Below, one piece after another: positions 38,843 to 47,600 of a stretch of DNA of 64,000 nt. This stretch comes from Tritrichomonas foetus. Lineage: Eukaryota > Parabasalia > Tritrichomonadida > Tritrichomonadidae. The stretch covers positions 1-64,000 of the forward strand of contig MLAK01000533.1 in assembly GCA_001839685.1 (NCBI GenBank), written 5' to 3'. The notes below the pieces were generated by a model. The model worked only from the letters and a program-made list of their open reading frames with translations, was not told the DNA's origin and ran no database searches. Position 1 is the stretch's first letter, and each line of letters begins with the position of its first letter. The translations under genes were made by a program, and so were the position numbers.

Positions 38843-40099
38843 ATGAAGACTTTTGGAGAATTAGTTACACAGATTAAACGTGGTCTTCTCGAACTTTGCT
38901 CAGATTTACTTGGCCCAGGAGCAGCTCAAGCTCTTGGTCCCGCTCACGCATACGGAAAATCCTTCTTGATTTTCCAATCCGTTCGAACCCTTCAAGAAGC
39001 CATTCAAATGCAAGAAAACCATCTCAAAAATCTCGTCGGTAAAGAAAACAGCTACGGTGCTGTTCAAAACAACGATACAAAACTCTGGAGAGTTGTCGAT
39101 TCAATTTTCCAGTCGCTTTCATTAATCGACCGTTACGTTCAAGACCCATCACGCTTCACCCACCAGGGTATCGCCGAATGGTTCAAACAAGAAGCAGCCA
39201 ACTGTGGTTTATCATCAACATTCTTAACAGACGAATTAGATATCGCCGGAAAAGGCTTCACGCTTGAGCTTCAACTGACCGACCAGGAAAGTGTATCCGC
39301 AGCACACATTATTTTCGGCACAGAACGAGTCAGAGTTGATGAAATTGTAGAAATGCTCCAAAATGATAATAAAACACATGTTTCCCATTTGCTTTCAATG
39401 GCTGCTCGGTTGGATGTTATTGAAAGTGAAGGTCAATCACTTATGAACATAACGGCTGGAATTTATGATAGATTCCATTTTAAACGGTCGCTTGGTGGAC
39501 TTCGCTTCCCATTCACAGAAGGCTTCGAAGCGGTTTTGACACTTGATTCTTACGACCAAAATAGAATGATTCCAATGATCGTCATTGATCCACCTATCGT
39601 CTTTCCAGTCAATCAGCTGAAAGAAATCTCTTCATTATCTTCAGTTCGATTTAATGTTGATCTTTCTGTTTCATCTTTCATTTCAGCAATGCTCAATTTA
39701 TCGAAAGATGTCGTTCGGGAATATGATGGAAAATCCGTTCGTCTTCTTTTGAATGATGAAAATTTACCAAGTATAATGTTAGCTCGTCTCCCACTGACAC
39801 GTTTTGATTCATTTGAAAAAGTAGTAGATAATCTCAAAACTGCAGCAACTTGGTGTTCAGTCATAAAAGATGCATTTTCTACGAAGTCTGAAGTAGCCAG
39901 CACAGTTTCGATTGATGTTGCACCAAATGAAGACTTCACCCTTGCAATCACATATTGGGTTCAGGACTATCCAGCAAGACTAGTAGTAAGGGTCAACCCT
40001 GATGGAACATTATTTACAGATAATGATGATTTGAATAATGCACTTGGAGGACCAACTACATCATTCCCATCGATTATTTCACATTTGATTCAGCAGTAA
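38843..40099 (+). CDS. possible Mediator subunit MED1-like protein
   Basis: This 418-residue globular protein has no membrane segment. The stretch at about residues 140-215 alternates strands (GFTLELQLTDQ) with a helix-rich VDEIVEMLQNDNKTHVSHLLSMAARLD segment. That order resembles the MED1 domain, where a strand pair is followed by 'S-x-E-L-x-x-L-L-x-x-x-x-F-x-x-H-L-x-x-L'. MED1 belongs to the Mediator middle module that links activators to RNA polymerase II. The rest (240-418) is mixed alpha/beta with a hydrophobic core. Codon use is richer in C than its neighbours, suggesting good expression. The match is short and from memory, so the protein may be something else. The TAA stop is not in TAAA. 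Confidence 0.45.
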   Translation: MKTFGELVTQIKRGLLELCSDLLGPGAAQALGPAHAYGKSFLIFQSVRTLQEAIQMQENHLKNLVGKENSYGAVQNNDTKLWRVVDSIFQSLSLIDRYVQDPSRFTHQGIAEWFKQEAANCGLSSTFLTDELDIAGKGFTLELQLTDQESVSAAHIIFGTERVRVDEIVEMLQNDNKTHVSHLLSMAARLDVIESEGQSLMNITAGIYDRFHFKRSLGGLRFPFTEGFEAVLTLDSYDQNRMIPMIVIDPPIVFPVNQLKEISSLSSVRFNVDLSVSSFISAMLNLSKDVVREYDGKSVRLLLNDENLPSIMLARLPLTRFDSFEKVVDNLKTAATWCSVIKDAFSTKSEVASTVSIDVAPNEDFTLAITYWVQDYPARLVVRVNPDGTLFTDNDDLNNALGGPTTSFPSIISHLIQQ

Positions 40100-40285
40100 T
40101 TTTATTTTAAAATATATTTAAAGGTTGTCAATAAAAACTCATTTTATAAAATCTATAATAAATGTCTATTTCATCTATTAAATTATAATATTTTCTTTTC
40201 AGTGTTTATATGGTTATGTTGATAGAATTGATGATATCAGTTTCGTGGTTAAAAAGTTTGAATTGTGAGGTTGTGTAATTGAAAA

Positions 40286-40290
40286 TCACT
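40286..40290 (+). promoter_or_regulatory. Inr-like initiator of the papain-like protease gene
   Basis: TCACT with +1 at 40288 lies 21 bases before the ATG at 40309. Confidence 0.45.
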
Positions 40291-40308
40291 TTGAATATGT
40301 GAGAGATA

Positions 40309-41925
40309 ATGAACGAAAAAAGGAAAGCCAATGTTGCTTTATATACTTCATTCGCTTTATTGATTGTTTCATGTACATTATACTCTTTTGAACTCTTCAA
40401 TGCAATTACCGGCTTGTCTTTCAACAAAAATTATGAATATCAAAAAAATAAGATAAATTTGAGTACATTATCATTACCTTCAAGTTATATAGTACATTCG
40501 GATTATTTACTTCCTGTACATGATCAAGGAAATAGAGGTACATGTTGGGCATTTTCATCAATTTACCTCTTGGAAGCACAATATCGAGCACAAGGAATAA
40601 GGAGTGGCTATCTTGAGGAAAATGAATATCTTCCCTTTTCAGTTGAAGCTTTTGTCACATTAATGTCAGGATTATGTAATGGCAATCCAAATGCTTTTCC
40701 ATGTCAGAATTCACCTCGAACAAAAAATACATCAAGTGGCGGATGGGCAGAAGATTTAATTGACTTTACCATGGCTTTTAAATCTATTAAAAAAGCAGCA
40801 GCACCAATTTCAATATGTCAATATCATGATAATAAGACACAACAGTTTCAATGTCAAAATTTAGAAAGACATATAGAAAGAAATCCTGTTGAATTTTCAA
40901 TTGAATCGTATCATTTTCGAAGTGGTCTAAAAGGAATTAAGAGATTACTTTTTCGAGCAGAGAGACCTGTTGTATTTTCTCTTCCTATGCCTTATCATCG
41001 ATATTGGTTTTCATGTGAAAATAATTTAGTTAAAAATGATCAAGTGTGTAAAGAAAAACTATTTAAGAACAATAATATGTCTGTAGGGTTTCATGATTAT
41101 GGGGTGTTCAAATTTTCAGATACTGGACTGGTTCATTTTCCATTCCCAGAGACGGTTCCAGGTGGAGGACATGCAGTTTCACTTGTTGGCTACAATGATA
41201 ATTTTGTTGTTAGGAAAGCTTCAGATATTTCAGGTTTGCCTGTTGTGAAAGGTGGATTAATTTTACGAAATTCATGGGGGCCAAGGGGACATAGTTATGA
41301 ATATTTAATGGGGAAAATTAGCGATGACCAAGAAGCATTGATTTGTCCAAATGAAGGTGATTCAACAAGATGGAATCCAGTGTCAGCAGAATGTATATCA
41401 AAATATAAAAATATTTCTTATTGCAGAGGTGACAAATTAATTTGTATCAATGAAACGCATTGTCAAGTAAATTCCACCTATGCACTACTGAGTGATGGGA
41501 AATCAAACAGACCAATTGTTTTAAATAACACGTTTAATACACCAATTGCTAGAGTCGTAAAAGTAGATGGAAACAATATTTCACTGATGAACATTGAAAC
41601 AGTTCCTTTTCCATTTTTAGTTTATGCTTTCAATAAAGTTCATAAAGTTAACAACACAGATCCAAGATGTGGTTATTTATTTTTATCATACAAAACTTTT
41701 AAACAACTTCAACACTTTTCAGGTGTGAATAGTTGCGAAATAAGTGCTGCTGATATTGAACTGAAGTTTGAAAAAGTTAGTTATCCAAGATCTGGAAAAT
41801 GGAGAGATTATTCACATGTATTAAAATCGATGCGACATTTTAATAAACTTAAAATTAAATCTCCTTTTGAGCCAATACCAAGAGAATCACCAGAACCATT
41901 TTTTGAACGACAATCTAATGTTTAA
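40309..41925 (+). CDS. membrane-anchored papain-family (C1) cysteine protease
   Basis: This 538-residue protein has one hydrophobic helix at about residues 8-33 after a basic start, which suggests a type II membrane protein or uncleaved signal anchor. The papain fold follows at once without a usual I29 propeptide. Visible are the oxyanion Gln and catalytic Cys in DQGNRGTCWAFS (C79), catalytic His in GGGHAVSLVGY (H288) and Asn in LILRNSWG (N321). The spacing between Cys and His (~209 residues) is longer than in cathepsin L, owing to insertions. About 215 extra residues after the Asn form a Cys-containing C-terminal domain. It probably acts in the endolysosomal lumen or at the cell surface. The catalytic triad is complete. 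The stop is in TAAA. Confidence 0.85.
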   Translation: MNEKRKANVALYTSFALLIVSCTLYSFELFNAITGLSFNKNYEYQKNKINLSTLSLPSSYIVHSDYLLPVHDQGNRGTCWAFSSIYLLEAQYRAQGIRSGYLEENEYLPFSVEAFVTLMSGLCNGNPNAFPCQNSPRTKNTSSGGWAEDLIDFTMAFKSIKKAAAPISICQYHDNKTQQFQCQNLERHIERNPVEFSIESYHFRSGLKGIKRLLFRAERPVVFSLPMPYHRYWFSCENNLVKNDQVCKEKLFKNNNMSVGFHDYGVFKFSDTGLVHFPFPETVPGGGHAVSLVGYNDNFVVRKASDISGLPVVKGGLILRNSWGPRGHSYEYLMGKISDDQEALICPNEGDSTRWNPVSAECISKYKNISYCRGDKLICINETHCQVNSTYALLSDGKSNRPIVLNNTFNTPIARVVKVDGNNISLMNIETVPFPFLVYAFNKVHKVNNTDPRCGYLFLSYKTFKQLQHFSGVNSCEISAADIELKFEKVSYPRSGKWRDYSHVLKSMRHFNKLKIKSPFEPIPRESPEPFFERQSNV

Positions 41926-42692
41926 ACTATAATTATACAATCATATTCTTCATTTGTTTAGTTTTTTAATAGAAAATGATCATTTACTAGATACATATAA
42001 TGTTGATTTTTCTGTTTCGAATATGATATCACTACTTTATCAATTTCGAAATAAATAAAAGAATGTAGTTAGTTGTTGTTAATTAACAATGATGAATAGT
42101 AGGGAGATTCTGTCAGGAAACACAAAATCAAAACAAATGTTAATAACCCAATTCTAAGTTAGTATCTAAGAGTGGTAAATTGCAAAAGCCATAAGATTTT
42201 TCAATAATTTGCCTTATATAAGAATGAGCTGATCAAATAGCGATACCATAAATTGGAACGAACTGGCTTTTGAATATTATTCAGAATATGTAAAAGATAT
42301 TATAAGTTGTCTGAAAATGATCCACGTAGATACTTCTGGGATCCAGCCATTCATTCTCTTTTGTCAACAAAATAATCATGCATTTTCTACCATTTGATTC
42401 TATTTATATACAGTTATTTTATAATAATACGCATATCTGTCACAATTAAATAGAAAAGAAGATGATAAGCAAAAAAATGTTAATTCTCAGATCAATAAAC
42501 TGAGTGAATTAGATTACCATTACTTCATTATATTGCCAATCATATATAAATGCTAATTTTCAAATGGATAATTACTTGTCGTTAAAATTAACCGTGTAAA
42601 TCTGAAAATGAATATGTTTCATGAAAAAGTACGGATTAAAAGATTAATTTTGCCAAAATTATTTTGGACTAAGTACAAGTAATATTATATTA
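41926..42692. other. spacer with possible gene remnant
   Basis: Mostly AT-rich. At 42233-42410 two neighbouring frames are protein-like (for example NSDTINWNELAFEYYSEYV, and in another phase a K-L-S-E-N-D-P-R-R-Y-F-W-D-P segment) but broken by stops. This suggests a decayed coding region of unknown origin. Confidence 0.3.
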
Positions 42693-44010
42693 TTCGAAAG
42701 TCGAATGTGAAGGTGTAATTCAGAATAGAAGTGTTCAACCAACCGCTTACTAAAAAAAGTGAAATTTCTGACTGTTATATTTTCATGAATATTCAAGATT
42801 ATCTTATGAGACTCATAAATTAAGAAGAGCATTTAGGATACTATTATCCTTGAAAAGCAGCTTGTCTAAAATTTTCGGTGATGGGAATTATTCATCAAAA
42901 ATGAATAAATAATTGATTAAGGGAGTTTATTAAATATACTTTATAATTTTATTTTATTGAAGATATTTGGTCACAAAAATCTGAATCTCAAAATTTCACC
43001 GACAACTTTTTTTGTTATTTTTGGTACTAGAATAATTCTGTTTGCTCTTTATGATGAGGGAATAAAAACACCAAACATTTCAAGGCGTTTTCGAGATATG
43101 ATTCATCGCGAGAAATGGGTGATTCGACAAAAGACAAAAACACTAATAGAAGATTTATTTGCGTGCAGATGTGAGTAGTGATGATGCAAGTATGCCGATT
43201 ATTGAAGAGAGGCCGATATATGAATCTTTGATCATTTCCTTAACGTATTTTACTCACAAAAGTATATGCATGGTGAAAAAAAATATAGGTGAAAATTCAT
43301 ATTCCGGATATCTCTACATATTATCAGTATTGCGTGAATATATTGAATATTTATTTCCTTTGATAAAATAAAAGCATATTTAGATAGTTATCTCGAATCA
43401 ATACCTTCGGAATAAAGAAATATCATTAAATTAAAAGTTTTAATTATTGAATAATTTACCAGTTTTTGTAAGAATAAACGTATGGAATTCTTTCAAACTG
43501 ACCGTTATTTATTTCATTCGAAAATGAAACTGTCGATTCGTCAAACACATTATTCTAAAATGTTCAGAAGAAAAAATAAGCCCCGATGAAAACAAGATTC
43601 CAATACTATATATTACGGTAACGCAAACTTTTTCCGAAAAAGTATATTTAATAAGTATATAACTCTGGAAACCACTGATCTTTCGATGTTGAATCTTCGG
43701 GCAATTAATTCTTGAGAGACACCTATTTCTGAAAAGCTAATTATGCGACATTTATTGTAGTAGGATAAGATCGGGTGATCTTTTTTTAAAAAATGTACAT
43801 GGTGAAATTATTTGACCTAACTTCTTCACAAAAATTTATGCATTTGAATGAAATTTCGTTTCTCGATAATTCCAAGACAGATTTTCCCGAAGTATGGTTT
43901 ATTATATTATACTACTGCTATATAAGATGCTATCCAAATTTGGGAATGATCTGTCGGTGAAAGTTTGGTTGAACACTTCTGAATTTACTGTCTTTACATT
44001 CGACTTTCAA
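42693..44010 (-). mobile_element. decayed TIR transposon with transposase remnants
   Basis: Imperfect terminal inverted repeats frame 1318 bp. The left end reads TTCGAAAGTCGAATGTGAAG, with GAAGTGTTCAACCAA some 30 bases in; the right end is the inverted counterpart with substitutions and a 4-bp gap. A TA precedes the left end and TT follows the right, so a TA duplication would need one mutation. On the minus strand, 43655-43760 encodes a helix-turn-helix pattern (ISFSEIGVSQELIARRF then NIERSVVSRVI). A second piece near 43529 reads VFDESTVSF, like the first catalytic Asp region of Tc1/mariner enzymes. Stops and frameshifts separate the pieces. A size near 1.3 kb and these motifs suggest a dead Tc1/mariner relative. 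Confidence 0.5.
43650..43762 (-). pseudogene. transposase helix-turn-helix remnant
   Basis: The minus-strand frame reads Y-Y-N-K-C-R-I-I then SFSEIGVSQELIARRFNIER and SVVSRVI. It resembles the recognition-helix pattern of Tc1/mariner and IS630-type transposases (G-x-S-x-x-x-I-A-R-R-F-x-I-x-R-S-x-V-x-R). A stop follows about 14 codons later. Only this segment and the DEST fragment near 43529 are legible. Confidence 0.5.
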
Positions 44011-44179
44011 TTTTTATTTTTTGATTGAATTATGGTTTATCTAATTGAATTGTGTGAATTCCATACTTTTTGTGACAACCCGAAATTTATTGAGAGTAAT
44101 TATCTAAACATAAATACTTTTTCATATACGCCCAAACTTTTTGATTATCATCACCATTAACTTTTTCTAGAGAAGTAAA

Positions 44180-47100
44180 ATGCAAGCAACAAATTTACCG
44201 ACTTCTCTTGGACAATGGAAGAGATACTTTGATCAGACATTCAAAGTGATTGAAGAACTTATTCCAGTTATTGCATTTGGCCAAAATAAAATCGAGTTTA
44301 TTTTGGCTAATCTCCAGGAATTCCGCGAAGCATTTCTAAAAGACCACGCGCCATCTGTTCCTGTAAAGGAAGGACGAATTTTATTCGAGTTTTTCAAAAC
44401 CTGCGCTGCTTTTATTTCATTAATATCTCAATATACAGACGAAAATTTCCTTCAATATTTCTTTGCAAATACTGTCAATTATCAATACGAAGAACTATCG
44501 TTATTATGGGACAGCTGGGCAGTTCAATCTTCAATGCTTTTAATTGATGCATTTTTAGATATTTCGATAATGAACTACGCAAACTTTCTCGATTTGAAAT
44601 TAATTTACGAATCAATAAATCCAATGCTCGACAGTATTTCTATACCGGTAGCAGACGCTCTAAGGTTCAAATTGGATGATATTTTATTAATTTTAGGAAA
44701 CGTTCCGAATGCACTCGATAAAGAAACGCCAGGAATCATCCATCATAACCAATTCGAAAACATAAAAGAAATTGGAAAAGGTGCATATGCAACCGTTAAT
44801 TTAGCAAAAATGCAACCAAATGGCCGAGAAATTGCTGTAAAAGAATTGAAACAAGTTCAATTAGGTAAAAGAAATATTGTTTCCTTAAAACGTGAATTAA
44901 ATGCTCTTCTTCGATTAAATCATCCAAATGTATTAGAATTTATTGGTGTCACAGTAACACCACCATTTTGTATTGCTACTAAGTATCTTTCACATGGAAG
45001 TTTGTTTGATATAATGCACAATCAAAAGATTAAGCTTGATGGTTTCCAGAGACAAAAAATTGCACTATGTATGGCAAGAGGTCTAGAATACTTGGATGCA
45101 ATGCGATTTATTCATAGAGATTTCAAATCTCAAAACGTTCTTCTTGATCAAGATTATAACGCAGTAATATGCGATTTCGGAATTTCCCGTCAAATTGGTC
45201 CAAAAATGACAACTGAATTAGGAACAATTCAATGGACTGCTCCTGAAATTTTAGCGCCAAATCCAAATTCAAATTATGACACTTCTGCTGATTGTTATTC
45301 ATTTGCGATAGTTTTATGGGAGCTTGCAACTGAAGAGCTTCCATATATGGTCATGAGACCTTTACAAGTTGCTGCAAATGTTTTAAATAAACATTTAAGA
45401 CCACCTTTCCCAGAATCGATTCCAAATGAATTGAAAAATCTAATTGAACACTGCTGGGCTCAAGAACCAAGACATCGTCCAAAAATGACACATGTTCGTG
45501 CAACGCTCGAAAAAGGAAGCGCATTCTTCCCTGATTTGGATCGTAAAAAGTTCGAAGAATTCGTTGAAGCGACAAAAGGTGAACATAAAAAGATCATGAA
45601 AATTGCAAAGGATTGTGCTGAGCGTGAAGAAGCTATGCTTCTTCAAAAACTTCATTTATTGAATCCACTTGACTCTACAGCATTAAAGCTTCTTCAACAG
45701 CTTTACCAAATGAAATATCCACTCACCATTAAACTCTTTGAAGATATTTTAAGATTATCCAACCAAACATTATCTATTCCAGTTCAAGATGCAGCTTTCG
45801 AAATTATGAAACAAATTTTATCGAGAGATGACATAGCAAAGGTTATCGATCCACCTCAAATTATTGACGAACTCGTAACAATGATGGATAGCCAACCACT
45901 TTTTGTAATTACAGCTGTAAAACTTGTAGCAAATAAAATTAAAAATATTCCAGAAATGATTCAAAAATTCTTAAGTATGACAACTTCACATGTAACTTTA
46001 GAAATGATTCAAGCATTAATTTCACAAAACAAAGATAAAATTAAGCCACCATTATTAATTCATATCTTTTCATCACTTAAAGGTCAATTTGCAATTGCTT
46101 TCTTTAGGTTCATGTTGGGAATGTTTGGTCCCTTAAATGATTTTCTTCCGCTTGCCTGTCAAACATTAGTTTATATGTCACTTTTTATCAAAGAATTAGC
46201 AAAACTTTGTGAAACTGAAGTTGAAATTGTGAGAGATATGCTTATGATTCCTGAATTAAATGATGAAGGTAGAAGTTCTTTACAACAACATCTTGATTCG
46301 ATTTCACTAACTATTGTCAATCCTGATGGTGAAATGAATGAAAAAATGGGCTTGATTATTTTAAACTTCATTGTTACAAATTGTTTCAAAAACAACTCCA
46401 TTGATCCCATTTTACCACTTTTATGTCTTTGCTCGAAGGTTGAAAATTTGAGACAAATGATTTCCGCAAGTGATATTTGGGGGCTTGTCATTAAAGGTCT
46501 AAAGAAAAGTGATATTAATCATAAAAATGCATTAACTTTAATTGAAAAGATTCCGATTTGCTCAGATGAAAAGATAAAAAGCCAAATTTGGGATAAATTA
46601 ATTTCAACATTTACTAAAACGCATGAAGAAGATGTTACTCATGCAATTGCATCACTTCTTGAAAGGTATAGTGATTTTGATTTTTCACAATTGATTCCAC
46701 AGATTCTTGATGGTATTAATAGTGAAGATGAGCACTATTGCATCATGGCTTTGAATCTTGCAAGGTCATTAAATGATCAAGCTTACCAAATTTTAGTGAA
46801 TGATACTTTCTGGTCTTCATTAATGAGACAATTAACTGATAAAAATATTCAAATTTGTAAATTAATCGGTTGGCTGTCTGCAGCAATGGTTGAAAAAATG
46901 TCTGAATTTCCATTTAATGCTGATTACTATATTGCCGTATTGGTTTATTTATATGATAATGATACAACATTTGACGCTGCAATGCCATTCATTGTTTTCT
47001 TAAGTGCCTCTTGTAAATACAAGAAAACTCTCGTTTTCTTACAGAGAAGATACTTCGTAAAATATATTGAACAACTTCCTTGGAGATATGAACATGATAG

Positions 47101-47182
47101 TAAAGTTGGTGATGCAATTGAATATTGTGCAAATGCACTTTCGTCATTTTATCCTCAATCACATCAAGAAAAGAAAGATTAG
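44180..47182 (+). CDS. TKL-type protein kinase with helical repeat C-terminus
   Basis: This 1000-residue protein has three parts. Residues 1-185 are a helical N-terminal domain also seen in other large trichomonad/amoebozoan TKL kinases. Residues ~190-450 are the kinase: GKGAYATV, Lys in AVKELKQV, catalytic HRDFKSQNVLL (H312-R313-D314, with Phe in place of the usual Leu), CDFGISR, and GTIQWTAPEIL, the tyrosine-kinase-like T-A-P-E. Residues ~480-985 are amphipathic helix pairs like an ARM/HEAT solenoid. The catalytic residues are intact, so it should be an active Ser/Thr (perhaps dual-specificity) kinase whose solenoid binds partners. No specific orthologue is assigned. The TAG stop is followed ~75 bases later by a T-rich tract. 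Confidence 0.85.
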   Translation: MQATNLPTSLGQWKRYFDQTFKVIEELIPVIAFGQNKIEFILANLQEFREAFLKDHAPSVPVKEGRILFEFFKTCAAFISLISQYTDENFLQYFFANTVNYQYEELSLLWDSWAVQSSMLLIDAFLDISIMNYANFLDLKLIYESINPMLDSISIPVADALRFKLDDILLILGNVPNALDKETPGIIHHNQFENIKEIGKGAYATVNLAKMQPNGREIAVKELKQVQLGKRNIVSLKRELNALLRLNHPNVLEFIGVTVTPPFCIATKYLSHGSLFDIMHNQKIKLDGFQRQKIALCMARGLEYLDAMRFIHRDFKSQNVLLDQDYNAVICDFGISRQIGPKMTTELGTIQWTAPEILAPNPNSNYDTSADCYSFAIVLWELATEELPYMVMRPLQVAANVLNKHLRPPFPESIPNELKNLIEHCWAQEPRHRPKMTHVRATLEKGSAFFPDLDRKKFEEFVEATKGEHKKIMKIAKDCAEREEAMLLQKLHLLNPLDSTALKLLQQLYQMKYPLTIKLFEDILRLSNQTLSIPVQDAAFEIMKQILSRDDIAKVIDPPQIIDELVTMMDSQPLFVITAVKLVANKIKNIPEMIQKFLSMTTSHVTLEMIQALISQNKDKIKPPLLIHIFSSLKGQFAIAFFRFMLGMFGPLNDFLPLACQTLVYMSLFIKELAKLCETEVEIVRDMLMIPELNDEGRSSLQQHLDSISLTIVNPDGEMNEKMGLIILNFIVTNCFKNNSIDPILPLLCLCSKVENLRQMISASDIWGLVIKGLKKSDINHKNALTLIEKIPICSDEKIKSQIWDKLISTFTKTHEEDVTHAIASLLERYSDFDFSQLIPQILDGINSEDEHYCIMALNLARSLNDQAYQILVNDTFWSSLMRQLTDKNIQICKLIGWLSAAMVEKMSEFPFNADYYIAVLVYLYDNDTTFDAAMPFIVFLSASCKYKKTLVFLQRRYFVKYIEQLPWRYEHDSKVGDAIEYCANALSSFYPQSHQEKKD

Positions 47183-47600
47183 TTTATATTATGATTAAAA
47201 TTTGAAATTATTTTTTATTTCGACTTTCACATATTTTTTTCTCTTTTCTATTTTCACGTTTTTTTTTTTTTTTTTTTTTTTTTCCTTCTTCGACTACTTT
47301 CATCAATAAAACCATTATTTCGTTCAGGAATGTCTTCAAGAAAACAACATTCTATTATGAATCACAATTGACAAAGTTTATCAGATAAACTTTGCTGAGA
47401 AAAATGGTTTATTTTTCATAAATCAGAGAGCGCTTGATAAACTTTTTCATGCTGTTTTCTCAAAATATCATTTTCTGTACTTATATGGTCTTCATCAGAA
47501 TTAATGACTATATAAATAATGAAAAAGTAGTCATATTTAATTCAATTTTTCAAAATGAATTTAAAAACCTGGAAGTTTTTTTCTCAATTCTAATTTTAAC
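47183..47600. other. spacer with T25 tract
   Basis: AT-rich spacer between two + strand genes, with a T homopolymer. No other structure is seen. Confidence 0.45.
47259..47283. repeat. T25 homopolymer
   Basis: Twenty-five consecutive T bases lie downstream of the TKL kinase gene. Confidence 0.9.

Noticed and set aside
42957..43371. Two overlapping + strand frames that could be read as a frameshifted gene
   Set aside because: They lie inside the decayed TIR element, where the recognisable transposase pieces are on the minus strand. The + frames are most likely shadows, and the first needs a frameshift to join the second.
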